DNA of 64,000 nt from Hofstenia miamia (taxonomy: Eukaryota; Xenacoelomorpha; Acoela), in NCBI GenBank assembly GCA_004352715.1, contig SCFE01000016.1:971885-1035884 (forward strand). Direction: 5' to 3'. Made by a program: the position numbers and the translations under genes. The notes beneath the pieces were generated by a model. It was given only the letters and a program-made list of their open reading frames with translations. It ran no database searches and was not told where the DNA came from. Below, piece after piece: positions 34,585-46,538 of the stretch (its first letter is position 1; each line of letters begins with the position of its first letter).

Positions 34585-35321
34585 TTAACTTTTCTTTTCA
34601 ACTTTTGTTATTCCCTTCAAAGTGTTCTTACTTTTATCATTAACTTTATATGAATACATTTTACTCTTCAAAGCAATGAATTGATCTAAATATATACTTT
34701 CAGGAGCTTCAATTTTAAAATATCCAGGAATTTTTTTAAATTGTTCATTGAATAATTCATGATTCCTATGAAAATTACTAAAATCAAATAATTCATAATT
34801 GTCATTAAGTGTTTTGAAATCATTAACTATATCTTTAGCTTTTCTATTTAAAATGAAACTGTCTGTATCCATATAGGTCAAGGTAATATTATTTTCACCA
34901 AAAAATGGTTGTAAGATATCATAATAAGTTTCATACATTAACAATTTTGAAAGTTCAACAAAAATAATCCAAGATATTATGGTTTATCAAACTTCAAATT
35001 AGTTTGATGGTAATGATATACCAAAAAATCGTCAAAATCAGAATGTGTTTTAAATTCTAGCTTACTTTGCTCCTTGACTAATTTTTCTGTAGTTTCAGTT
35101 TTATTAAACATTTTTATATTTATCCTTCCTCTGATGTTTTCACAAGTTTTTCCAAAGAATACATTATTCAAAAGTTTATAAAAATCTTTTTCAAGACTAT
35201 TTTTTGCTTTTGAACAAATGCTAGTGTTATGATCAATGTATGCTTCCAAAACTTTCTTCTGTTTAAATGAAATTTCTCTATGCACTTTCCCCATTTCCAT
35301 GCCCATTTCTAGATAAATCAT
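34585..35321 (-). pseudogene. Family-B DNA polymerase, C-terminal part (Polinton/adintovirus-like), antisense
   Basis: Two - strand frames, 35321-34977 and 34944-34585. The first has FYKLLNNVFFGKTCENIRGR, the motif B (KxxxNxxFGK) region. The second has LTYMDTDSFIL, the motif C with its catalytic Asp pair, then HNELFNEQFKK-like and APESIYLDQFIALKSKMYSY text typical of protein-primed polymerases of Polintons, adintoviruses and related elements. A stop and a shift separate the frames. The N-terminal half is not upstream on this strand; a matching piece lies on the + strand at 35490-35760. It is an old, inactive insertion. Confidence 0.8.
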
Positions 35322-35489
35322 TATTAGCCTATAATGATAAAAATAGAATTTTTTATCATATTGATCCTAAATAAGCTTTGGTGTAGGACAAAAACTTTTA
35401 AGAGCAATTTGATTTTGATATTCACTATATTCAGAATGGGCTACTTTTCTTTTAACTGGACAAAATGGAAAGTTTTTTGTTTTATTTTT

Positions 35490-35760
35490 CAATTTATTAG
35501 GATGAGATAAGTTGCACCTATTGCTTTTGGAATATACCTAAAATCACATATACCTGAATTATGTAAATCAAAATACATTCATTATTTTGGAAAAGATTGT
35601 GTTGAAGTATTTGTTCAAAAAATTAAAGAATTAGAAAACAAGTTCTTCTTTATGTTTAAATGAGACATTTCAATGAAAATTACTAAAAAAAGAAAATGAA
35701 GAATTTAAAAATTCAAAGGAATGTTATTTAAGCTTGTAATAATTCTAAAAAGAGAATGTC
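35490..35760 (+). pseudogene. Family-B DNA polymerase, N-terminal piece in opposite orientation
   Basis: The + strand translates APIAFGIYLKSHIPELCKS, then HYFGKDCVEVFVQKIKELEN and, past a stop, ITKKENEEFKNSKECYL. This is the region before the zinc finger and exonuclease of the same polymerase type (usually YxGxDCxExF...EEEExxFxxxxxCHIC). It faces the antisense C-terminal part at 34585-35321, so the gene has been inverted internally as well as broken. Confidence 0.65.
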
Positions 35761-36012
35761 TTTTGTACTTTTGTATTTTCATAATTATTCATGATATGAT
35801 TCACATTTATTTTTCAATAAATTATTTAAATGTAAGGAAAAGTTCTATTTTATCATCATTGTCCTTGTAGAATAATTCATTTTGTGCAGTGTTCAAATAA
35901 GATTCTGAATACTCAAGAATGTTGTGAATTTTGCGACTTTTGAAAAATTTTTAAGATTTGAAGTAGAAGCATTATTATATTCCACAATAAAAGATTGAAA
36001 TGAAATTAATAC

Positions 36013-36583
36013 AATTTATTATCTCTGTAAAGTTGATTTTTTCAGTGGTCTAAGACATAGTATCTTACCCCCAGGCAAGGTTCAAATAAATCTTGAATTA
36101 GCAAAAGATGACAATGTAATATTTAATCCAGCTGGAAATGGAAAACTAGTTGTCACTCAATTATGTCTCTTTGTACCACAATTAGCATTCAATCCTAGTG
36201 GAAGAAAGATGTATTTGAATAGCTTTATAAATAATAAATGTATGTATATAAGAAGCACATTAGAAGAATCTAATCCTATAAATCAACAATCAGGCATATT
36301 TAGAATAAGTAATTCAATACAAAAATCTTGATATGTTTTCATCTATACCATCACTGAAGATAAAATTAATGATAAAAGTAAGAATGAACTTGACTTTGAT
36401 ATCTTTAATAATAGTGGAATACCTGAAGCTACACATTCTTATCAAGAGGGTTACAATAATAATATAGAAACAGATATTAAACTCATAAAATACAAAATAA
36501 ATCAAATTGAAAGTAATAAGTTAGATATATCAGGGTATATTCTTTTTAATAAAGATTTAAATATGCACAACAAAAAATTATAA
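36013..36583 (+). pseudogene. Capsid-like (jelly-roll type) protein remnant
   Basis: An open stretch of about 108 codons (FFSGLRHSILPPGKVQINLE; LVVTQLCLFVPQ) is followed, after one in-frame TGA at 36328-36330, by about 84 more codons starting YVFIYTITEDK. The strand-rich pattern (G-L-R-x-S-I-L-P near the start, then an LxxxxLxVP strand) resembles capsid-type proteins of Polinton/adintovirus-like elements. Assignment is by pattern only; a full-length capsid protein would be longer. It is inactive as it stands. Confidence 0.5.
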
Positions 36584-36784
36584 ATGTTCATGATGGTGAA
36601 TAGGAAAAGGATACTATTAACAAACAACAAATGGAAGAACATGTTTGAAAAAAGACTTGCAAACAATGAAAACAAGATTGTGCAAAAAAATTAAGCAATC
36701 CAATGCTCAATTATGTAGTGTTGAGTCTATGCATAATTTCTATTCAAATATACAAGACAATTACCAAAAGAATATTCAATTATT

Positions 36785-37367
36785 NGCTAATTTGAAATAT
36801 TAATGCTTTCCTAGTCAAATGGATAACATCTTCATTGGCAGTTTTAATAGAACAAAATTCTTTGTTCGAAGTAATATCAGTCTATTCAGATTATTGAGAC
36901 TAAGTTCTTCTGTAAGTATTGGCGAAGCACAAAGCTGTGTCAGTTTGTAGAAGCGATCAAAAGGTTCTGGTTGAGTATTGGCGGAAGGCGAAGCTCTCTC
37001 AGTCTGCAAAAGTGTACAGATGAAAGCAGAAGGTTTTGGACCAGCATCAACAAAGGCGCAATCTCTGTCAGTCTACATAAGTCTAGAAGATCGTAGCAGA
37101 TTGTGAAGAGGATCTAAGAGAGTAACGTTAGTTGAAGAAGGAACTCCTAGAAGCTACTACAACCACGTCAAAGAGAGTTCTGGTGATCGAAAACCCGCAT
37201 TTCCACAGACGTAGCCCAATACAAATAGCACAAACCTCATTGATTAGCAAGGAGCTTTTTGTGGTTAAGACTCCCTAGGGTGTTATTTAATTAAAAACCA
37301 CTTAAACAAGCAGCCATAGGTACTTAGTGCAATATAGAGTGCTATAATAACTATACAGTGTTAAATN
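36785..37367. other. 581-bp segment bounded by single Ns, probable misplaced contig
   Basis: Bounded by N at 36785 and 37367. The 18 bases before the first N (aaagaatattcaattatt) are repeated immediately after the second N. That is expected if two overlapping contig ends were never merged and an unrelated piece was placed between them. The piece is more GC-rich and contains three degenerate ~60-bp repeats (gtattggcgaagc..., gtattggcggaaggcg..., then caacaaaggcgcaa...), unlike the flanks. A real insertion with an 18-bp duplication is the alternative. Confidence 0.65.
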
Positions 37368-37384
37368 AAAGAATATTCAATTAT

Positions 37385-38371
37385 TTGAAAGAACTGAATG
37401 TGGAGAAACACTTGCTGAAAATTATGAGCATTGTTTTACAAAGGCTTATGCAATATTGCAATTCTCTGAAAAAATATGGTTATTTGGTTTTGATAAAAAC
37501 TTTGGAAACTACTGGAGTTGCTTATAAAAATCAATTTTTTAAAATTGAAAGCCATGAGCAAGCTTTAGATTTTTCTACCTATGGTGATAAAGGTTTTGAT
37601 AAAATTTCAATAGAAAATTGTTATATTTATGTTAGAGATAAATGTAGTTACATTTCACTTTCAGGAATTTGTATCTTATCAAAAAATCATTATAATATGT
37701 TACATTTAAACAATGATGTATACTATACAATAATTAATACCTTTGTACATTTTAGAGGTAAATATGTTTTTAGAACTGGTGAGATTTTATCTAGGAACTG
37801 GACTTTATTTACTTTACCAAAAGATGCTTGGCCTCCAAAAACAATAAGATTTGCAGTAGTTTGTGAAAAATCAAAAGATGTTTATATCCAAATTAGTAAA
37901 TTTGGTGAATTGTCTGTACACAATTTAGTAATAGAAGAAACATTTGTTTCCTTAAATAATATATATTTTGACACAACTGATCTATTTTGGAATGACATTG
38001 AATTAAATACTGACAACAGTGATATTATTAAAGGAATGGAATTTGATACCGAATTTAAAAACTCTTATAATTCTGATTTGCAACATTGCCAATATAAGGT
38101 AATTGGTACACAAGTATTCTTTAGAGGAATATGCCAAAGGAATAAGTGCAACTTGCAAAAGCATGCAAATATAATTCAAATTAATCAAGAACTTGCATAT
38201 AATTTAGATTATAATAAATTAATATTTGGACTAGTTACATCTAATGGTATAATTCAGTGTGATATTTCACATGAGAATGGTCTGTTTTGGCTGTTTGCAA
38301 GTGATGCAGGGCCTATAAAATTGATTAGTTTGCAAAATTTGACATATTTCCTTCTTAAGACTAATTATTGA
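37385..38371 (+). CDS. Fibre-like protein with two tandem beta-rich repeats
   Basis: Open for about 325 codons, ending TNY and stop at 38371; the true start is obscured by the N-bounded segment. Two copies of one module are visible. Module one runs from VHFRGKYVFRTGEIL through ISKFGELSVHN to LNNIYF. Module two runs from VFFRGICQRNK through FGLVTSNGIIQCDIS to LQNLTYF. The V-x-F-R-G strand, a central I-x-x-x-G-x-L turn and a final aromatic strand suggest a beta-sandwich, as in tail or fibre proteins of viruses. A helical stretch precedes. It sits 3' of the capsid-like remnant. It is the least damaged reading frame of this element. Function is inferred. Confidence 0.5.
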   Translation: MKELNVEKHLLKIMSIVLQRLMQYCNSLKKYGYLVLIKTLETTGVAYKNQFFKIESHEQALDFSTYGDKGFDKISIENCYIYVRDKCSYISLSGICILSKNHYNMLHLNNDVYYTIINTFVHFRGKYVFRTGEILSRNWTLFTLPKDAWPPKTIRFAVVCEKSKDVYIQISKFGELSVHNLVIEETFVSLNNIYFDTTDLFWNDIELNTDNSDIIKGMEFDTEFKNSYNSDLQHCQYKVIGTQVFFRGICQRNKCNLQKHANIIQINQELAYNLDYNKLIFGLVTSNGIIQCDISHENGLFWLFASDAGPIKLISLQNLTYFLLKTNY

Positions 38372-38985
38372 AATTAATTTTTTTCTAATCTCCTATATAG
38401 AAAATGAGTAAAAGAGTTCCAATTGTAAGTGAAAGCAGTAAATAATACCAAGACAGTTATTTCTGTCAAAACTTGACCAGCTGTGGGATCCTTAGTACTG
38501 TCATTTTTATATCACTACAGTTCTTTCCCACTTACACCTTCCCTTGGAACTCTATCTGTCACACTGCCCTTGAATCAGCATTTTGGACTACTAGGACGCC
38601 TTCTCACTCTACGTCATCTATTAGTCAGTTCTTTGTTCTCATCCCTTCTGCCCTCAAATCAATGTCCAGTTTGAGAACCTCTCCTCACTCTTTGTCTGTT
38701 CATTGTTGTGAGTTCCTCTATCTTCTGATTTCAGCACACTCTCTTCCTCTTCAGTTGGTGCATCATTTCCTTTTAATTGCCTAAATACCAGTTAGTAAGT
38801 TTAAATCCCATATTTCAGGGTCACAAATATATTTATCTCTTGCTGCCCTTTGAGGCAGTACTCTTGTGCCTAAATTTTGTTTCTGATATCTGCTGTGAAT
38901 TCTTCATCAAAATTCTCCTCAGGTAGGCTATCTAAATTATTCATATCATATACTATTTCATTGCTGTTAACTCAGGTTATTTTGA
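38372..38985 (-). other. Possible tail of the antisense gypsy element
   Basis: On the - strand 38785-38640 is open for about 50 codons and acidic (RQLKGNDAPTEEEESVLKSE), as in the variable end of some gypsy polyproteins. It lies downstream, on that strand, of the integrase at 40468, with a mariner inserted between. No motif confirms this. Confidence 0.3.
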
Positions 38986-39206
38986 ATTCAGCATTCTCAT
39001 CTATCTTCATTTCTTTTGAAAATGTATTAGGTTGGTGCATAAGTTCATAGTGCTCACCTTCAAAGCAGAATATGTATGATTNATTCAGCATTCTCATCTA
39101 TCTTCATTTCTTTGATATCCACCATTGCTCTCCTCAAATTTTGAAAATGTATTAGGTTGGTGCATAAGTTCATAGTGCTCACCTTCAAAGCAGAATATGT
39201 ATGATT
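38986..39206 (+). repeat. Tandem copy around a single N, likely unmerged contig ends
   Basis: 38986-39081 and 39083-39206 are the same sequence except for a 28-bp block missing from the first copy. The N at 39082 lies exactly between them. Both copies contain the left end of the mariner. Confidence 0.8.
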
Positions 39207-40105
39207 TTCCTACCACAAGAGATCAATTTAATGATTTGAATTCGTTGTTTAAATGTTTCATCACATTTATTTGGACTAACTTTGAAAATTTGAATTAGAT
39301 ATCTGTGTTTTGCATCTAAAGCAAGATGGAGTGCCAAATCGAAGAAAAAGAACATTTCTGACACTTGCTTCTGTATTTTTTCAATCATCAAGGAAACATG
39401 GCAGAGGCGGCCAGGAATATTTGTGAAGTATATGGAGAAGATGCCATGGGTGACAGCACAGCACGTAAATGGTTTTCTAGCTTTAGAGAAGGAAATTTCG
39501 ATCTTACTGATGCACCACGTTCTGGAAGAATGCCAGACTTTGATGAAGAGCATTTGAACTTTCTCATTCATGATAATCCTCATTATTCAACAAGAGAACT
39601 GGCCGATATTATGGAATGTGATCATTCAACAGTCGTAGGACATTGGAGTTCCATGGGCATGTTGCACAAGCAACAAAATGAGTCATTGAGGAGCTTGGAT
39701 GGGAGGTTCTTCCACATCCCCCCTACTCTCCTGACCTTGCTCCCTCAGACTTCCACCTCTTTCGATCGCTCTCAAACAATCTTTGTGGGACCTCCTTTGC
39801 TGACAACACAGCTCTTGAAAATTGGATCAAGCAATTCTTCACCTGGAAATCACCAAACTTTTTCAAAAGTGGAATAAGAAAATTGCTAGAGCGTTGGAGT
39901 GAAGTGATTGATCATGGTGGTGATTACATCATTGATTAAAGACTTAAACCTTTGGATAAGTGTTTAAAAGTGTCATAATCATGCTTTTTGTATAATTGCA
40001 ATAAAATTGAAGTAAGAAATAACACTTTTTCAGTACAATTATTATACACTACTATTCTCAAATTCCATGTTTTTGAAAACGCTACGAACTTATGCACCAA
40101 CCCAA
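39152..40105 (+). mobile_element. Mariner deletion derivative
   Basis: 954 bp with inverted ends TTAGGTTGGTGCATAAGTTC (left) and the complement of TTGGGTTGGTGCATAAGTTC (right), flanked by TA on both sides. Transposase text starts near 39327 (MECQIEEKEHF, an in-frame TGA, then LLLYFFNHQGNMAEAARNI). The helix-turn-helix half reads GRMPDFDEEH and STRELADIMECDHSTVVGH. It then jumps to the C-terminal part, [20 protein letters not shown] to DHGGDYIID, in another frame ending at 39939. The middle, with the first two catalytic Asp residues, is deleted. It lies inside the antisense gypsy region. Confidence 0.9.
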
Positions 40106-40199
40106 TAATAGTCTGTCATTATCTAACGTATACTTGTTATTTGGTAGTGTTTGTGTGATTGTGTAGGTCCTGGACCAAACAGTTTTTAATTTTCAGACT

Positions 40200-42850
40200 T
40201 GATTTAGGTCAATGAGTTTTATCATTGTGAATGCATATACTTTATCCCCTACTTTGTGCATGTGATTATAAATGTTTCTATTTTGTTGCAATTTTGTCTC
40301 ACACCTGACTTTTATATGTTTTGACACATTGTTTCATGTATTGCTGTAATTTGGCTTCTAAGGTGCTTCACATATTCATTGCCCAGGCTATCACTGTAGT
40401 TGAAGTATTTCATGGATAGAGGTGTGATGGCTTCCCTGCCAAACATTGCTTTGAGTGTACAGAAGTATTATAGAAGTACTCCACCATTTCTATCAGCTTT
40501 CTCCATTTGTTCCCACCTATTCTTGATGTTGACACTCTTATTAGTTTGATTAATGTTTGATTTAGTCTCTCTACAGCTCCATTTCACCTGTGGATTATAT
40601 GTTTTTGTTTGCTCACTGAATATCTCTAATATTTTTGACATTTCTTGGAACAGTCCACTCTTGAATTGTGGTCCCTTGTCAGTTATTATCATTTCTATTG
40701 GACCAAATTTGAGGATCCACTCTTTCATTACTACCTTGGCTGTTGGTCCCACTGTTGTGTTTTTCATTTGGATAATCCTTGCATATTTGGTGAAGTTGTC
40801 CAACATTACCAAAAGGTGCTGGTACCCCTCCTCATCTTTTGATAGCATCTCCAGATTGATGTAAACTATCTCATTTGGTTGTGTTGCAATGATTTTTTCC
40901 AATGGTGTCCTCTGTGCTGGGAAGTGCTGCTTGTTGCTTAATAAACATGTTGTACATTTATTTATTATTTCTTCTATTACTTTTCTCACCAATGTCATGA
41001 TAAATCTAGTGTTAAAGGTTTTTCTGTCTGCATTATGCCTAATTGGCCTCTTTCATGCACTGTCCATATGAGTCCTCTCTTATAATATTTGGGGATTACT
41101 ATTCTGTTGTTTTGCACCTCAACATATAATATTCCCTGTTTATTCAGCTTCCAATTATACTGTTCATCATAACTTGCTCTCAATTTTGATAACTTTGTCT
41201 GTAGTTGTCTTATCTTTTTAATGATTTTATTGAGTATTACATTGTCTTTTTGTCTCTCTATTATTTCTTGTTCAGATATTTCTTCTTTCATCATCATTAT
41301 CAGTAGGCCAGCTTGCCCATTTTTGTCCACATTTATTTTGGGTAATCCTTCATACTCCATGTGTGATACAAATTGAAATTGTTTCTTTTCTCCATTCACA
41401 TTTCCCACATCCCTTTGATATTCAGGTAGTGATGTCCAAAAATCTGTGTTGTTATGTAACATGCCTCTGCACTGTTCAATCATGAATGTAAACTCATTTA
41501 AATATTCAATCCATTGTGATGCAATCCCTGACTTGTCTCTGTAAAATTTTTTAGCCAGACAAATTGTAAGTGCATGCTCTAAATTCTCAACTGATTAAAA
41601 AGTGTCTGAATTTTCTAATACTCTCAATTAGTTCCAACACTTCCAACTTTGTTGACCCATAGTTTTCTTCACTTGCTTTAAGTTATGAGCTAAGGAATTG
41701 TACAGGTACCTCCTGTGTGTGTTTTATCTGTCCTAGCATTGCTCTGATTGCAACTTTGCTAGCATCACAGTCTAAGATGAATTTCTCCTTGTAGTCTGGC
41801 ATATTTAGTTATGGTAATTCTGCTAATTCCTCATTGATGTTGTCTTCTTGTTCCTGCCAAGTCCATACAAATGGTACTGATTTCCTCATGAGTTTGGTCA
41901 TCTTGGCAGTTTTCCAGTGATGTTCAGGATAAAAGTTCTGTACTAATTGAAGAACCCCATTATCCTTTGTATGTCTTTTTTGTTGTTTGGCTTTTCTATC
42001 TTTTGGATCATGTCCCTTGCATTGTCTTTCATGCATATCCTGCCTTTTTCAATCACTCTCTGCAGGAATAATATTTTTTCTTTTAATATGTCACACATAT
42101 TTCCATTGATCCTGAGGCCTGCTTTCTCTAGTATTGTCAATGTTCTTTCCAACTTCTCTAGATTTTCTTCTACTGTATCACTTGTTATTATGATATTGTC
42201 TATATAAGCATTAACTCTGTCTTCCATCCTGTGTGTTGCACAATCGCAAAAGCCATATATATATATCCATTCATATAATCTGTAAGGTGTTATAAATACT
42301 GTTTTCTTGATATCTTCATCTTCCATCTTCACCTGCCAGTATGCCTTGCAAAAATTTATTGACGTAAAATATTTGTGTTTAATTGCCTTGTACAACATGT
42401 CTTCTATTTGTAGAAGGTGGTATGAATCTTTCTTTGTCACCTCATTCAACTTTTGGAAATCTATGCACAAGTGATACTTATTTCCCTTACAAACACAATT
42501 GGTGCTGCATATGGACTTTCACTTGGACAAATTATTTTATTGTTAATTAATTCATTTAGTATGTGGTTGTATTCATCTTTCATCTGCTCTGGCACCCTCA
42601 TTACTGGCAGCATTATGGGTTTGTCCATTGTTGTTGTTATCTTGTGTGTTTTGCCTATCACTTGACCCACACTTATTTCTTTGTAATTGAATATCTGTTT
42701 GTGTCTATCCAACATCTCTTTTAATTGTTGTATTTCTCTCTCTTCCAAGTGTTGATAGTCTTCATTATTTACTTCTGGTATTCTACAGTTGTCATTTTCC
42801 CATGCTTTGTCCCTATGCCTTTGCATCAGCCTTTGGGTGTGTTCAGCCAC
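40200..42850 (-). pseudogene. Ty3/gypsy retrotransposon pol remnant, antisense
   Basis: From 42850 downwards: the RT N-terminus (LINNKIICPSESPYAAPIVF), then CIDFQKLNEVTKKDSYHLLQ, FITPYRLYEWIYIYGFCD and a damaged active site, YIDN instead of YxDD. RNase H is eroded (about 41800-41500). Next comes MLHNNTDFWTSLPEYQ, the zinc region with NKCTTCLLSNK, and the integrase core YQHLLVMLDNFTKYARIIQM with IITDKGPQFKSGLF, ending about 40468. It shares sequence with the + strand copy at 1.2-3.3 kb and is better preserved. Frame breaks occur in RT and RNase H. No LTR could be identified. The mariner at 39152-40105 inserted downstream of its integrase. Confidence 0.9.
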
Positions 42851-42974
42851 TTGCCCTCAAGTCAACCATGTGGTGTACTTACTGCTTTCATTTGCAAGTC
42901 CTTGAATTGACCATGCCAATTATTTGCCTCATTGCTACCCTCAATCACTCTCCAGATCAATCTAATGGTAGACT

Positions 42975-45900
42975 TAATGCTTTAGCTTTTACATAGTTCT
43001 GTTAACTTTACTTAACAAGATATAACTACTGCAGCATTGATATTCTGTCCAGACAAATTGGACAGCAGATCACAAGAACATTCTTTATGACTTGACATCT
43101 GTTCAGAATCATGTCAGAGTCACTATGTAGATTCATGGGGGTGATTCTAGTGAACAAGAGAACACTGTGAAACTATTTCTCTATTTAGAGATGCTTGGGT
43201 GTCTTATATACATGTACAATTCATATTTACAATATTTAAAAACATGAAAACAACTAGTCTAAATGAAAAGCCCAAGATCTGCCCAATAAATAACAACAAC
43301 TACCAACTGATGTTACAATATAAAATCTCTTGCAGGTCTACCAATTTCTTTTCTGGTTGATCAGATGATAACTGTAAATTCTATTATTTCAGTCAAAAGT
43401 CAAGGTCACACTAGGCATTGTTCTAATTTTAAAGAGAGATGCATTTATGCTTGCATCCTTGGATCAGAAAATGAAGCTGAGAGGAATGCCTTTATGCTTA
43501 CATGCTGTTGCAATTTTAATTACTTCCTGGTCATCAGATTTAACCTTCATTTGACAAGTGAATTTTAATAATGTTTTGGATGCTAAAACTAATAATTTAC
43601 ATCCTAACTAGAACAATATCTGAAGCAGTAATGCCAAGAGAGAGGAGATAGTAATGTATACAGGAAAATATACATGTGCATTTACAATATATTAATGGTT
43701 TAGAGTATTCTTATTGCAGATAAAATAATACATTGAAACAAGTACCATCATGGACAGCAGCTTAGGAGAAGTGAATTACAAATCATTAATGGTAAGGGAT
43801 TTCACAGTAAATTATGTTATTTCAATTGGAAAAGGTTTAGAATTTAACTACTTAGCTAATATATGTAAATTAGGAGTTTTCTATAAAACAGCTGTCTGGT
43901 ACTTTTCCCTACTTGGTTTTGGTTCAAGTTTTGGTGCTTTTCTAAGTTCTCAAATCAGTTTTTTCTTTGTCAAATTTCAAATGTAACTAACCTGTTTGAA
44001 AATTGGTTGTGGGCAAATGGGTAGCTTGTGATGGTAAATTTCTGCTATAACAAAGGCTTAACAGATTAATTTTCATTTGTCACAATTAAATTTAGAATAT
44101 GCATAATTTTAATAATAAATTAATTCTTTTGGTATTTTGAGGTTGACATTACAATATCATCATCAATATCACATTTATTTACTCTAATATAGAAATGTGT
44201 AAACATTCAACTAACAATGGAAAATTATTCATGTGTCCAATGAGAACAAGGAGTACTGAGCACAACTTCAATTCAAAAGGAGCCTTCAACAAGAAAGTAG
44301 AATGATAGTAGTAATGATGTAAGCTAAGTGCTAAACATGGAACATGTTGTGGAGTATATTTTTGGCACTTTTAAAGTGAATTTTCAATTGGCAAAAAAAC
44401 TAAAATATAAAATAATGGATATTTTAAGGGAATTTTCAATTGATTTCAAACTTGAATAATAATGATTTCTCTGCTGAGTTTTTCCTATTTAGATTTTTTA
44501 ACTCATTGAAGTGTGAGTTCTTAACATTCTGATTACTCAAAAACCCTAGGGACATAAATGATCATGAAAAACTTGATTAGAAAAATCAATCAAAAATCCA
44601 CTTGAAAATACCTTAAAATTAAATTTTTTTAATTTTCTGTTTCATTATCATTTCCAGAAAATTATTTGTTAGCTTACAAAACTTGGAATTATTGCAAAAA
44701 TATTATTTTACACTTTTGGACAATCAGAATTAGAAAAAAGTTCAATCAAGCTTGAAATTTTCCTTAAAAATACTAGAACTCCATCTTAAAATGTAAAAAC
44801 CTACACTTGGACCAAGTAATTTGTAAATTTGACTCAAAATCACTGGCTGTCACTAGAAAATTAATATCATGCACTTAGTTTAAGTATTTAACATTGCATA
44901 AATTATAAGGAATTTCAAGAAAATCAAACTAAGAAATTTCTTCATTGTAACCCAAGCTCATTATCTCTTTTTGTGAAATTACTATTCCATAATCCAATAG
45001 CCATCAAAAAAATATGTAGAAAATCTGTTTTCCTTTCTTCAAAGCAACATTCATGATTTAAGCCAAAAGTATGAACATAACAGACATTAATCAAATATTT
45101 AAGCATAATATGATTTGTAATAAAAATGAATCTCAAATTTCATTCAAATGTGTTAATTGAATGACATTATTGAAAAATCCTATGGACTCCTTAGCTTATG
45201 CAATTAATTAATGCTTGCTAATACCTATACCTAGAATTTTAAAAAACCTGAACTCAAATAATTTTATAAAATTTGAATAAAAAAATGATAAATACCTGAA
45301 AATACCTTGAAAATATAGGGATGAGGTATTTTTATAAAATTATGAAATGTATTCATTATCATCATTTTGCATTCTTTTAAATTGCAGAACATCATTTAAG
45401 GCTTCCCAATTTTATAAGCTTGCTTTTTCAAATCCCATTAATTGCTTTGATTGGTATTATATAGTTCCAGACCATCTAGATACATAATTTTGCAAACATT
45501 TCACTATCAGAAATGAGAAATTACAAGTAAACTGCAAAAATGACTAGTATAAAAAGATCTAGAAAATTGAGATAACTGGTTGTAAATTAATACTTAAACT
45601 CAAACTTGATCAAAAACTCACTTGAAAATGTTGTAAAAAATTCATTATTTTAACTAAATTTTTACAGGATTTTTAAATTGAGTGTTGATAAACTTTGAGT
45701 TAAAGTATTACTGATTTCTCTTTTGAGATTTTCTGATTGAGTTTTGCAAACTCCCTTGAGCTTAAGTTCTTATTATTTTAAATACTTGAAAACCCTGCCT
45801 GAGCTAAGAAAATTATAAACTCAAATTTGGAGTGAGTAACTCAAGCTCAACCTGAAAATAGGAGCTCACAAAATTTAGCCTAATTAACTCAGAGAAATCA

Positions 45901-46538
45901 GGTCTGTATGAACATTTATTATTTTCAAGCTGACATAAAGAACCTTGTTATCAATTAATTCATTCATATTGCTAGTAGATTTTGTTCAAATGTCTTGCTA
46001 TATCAATTCAAGTTTCTGTATGGTGTTTTAAAAATTGTTGATGAGTGTGAAAATTACCAACAGATGTTGAACTTGATTGAAATTCAATTTGAAATTATTG
46101 TAAAAATTCAGCAATTTTACACTTCAGATTATTTATCATTTGAATGATTATTTCACAAATTTATAAACTCAGAGTTCTTCTAAGATTTTAAAGACCTAAT
46201 TCAACTCGGAATTTTAATTCAAAGAATACTTCAAATGAGCTTAAGCATAAAGACCTTACTTGGACTGATTAAGTCTAACTCAGCTAAAAAAATGTGTGCC
46301 AAATATATCACTTTTGCTTTAAAACTGTGCCTCATCAAAATTAGTAAATCTTATATGACTAAGAAGCCATTTATTGAATTTTCGAAATTTGATTTTAATA
46401 AATAAAATTTTTTTCACACAACTATTATTACTTTCCTTTAAAATTTGATATTTTCTGCGCTATTATATTCGTTTGAATTCTCAAAAATTTAAATTGTAAT
46501 TGAAACGCCTTTAATTAATTAGTCAGTTTTGAGTAAAG
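42975..46538. other. CpG-free intergenic block
   Basis: No gene is recognised; frames of 60-78 codons look random. By eye I find no CG dinucleotide from 42365 to 46206, then CG becomes common again. Phrases such as cttgaaaatacc and aaaaactcacttgaaaat recur loosely at 44.6, 45.3, 45.6 and 46.1 kb, suggesting a very old repeat. Confidence 0.6.

Noticed and set aside
44500-46200. Satellite with a ~411-bp period in the CpG-free block
   Set aside because: Some phrases repeat near that spacing, but others do not; a regular array could not be supported by eye.
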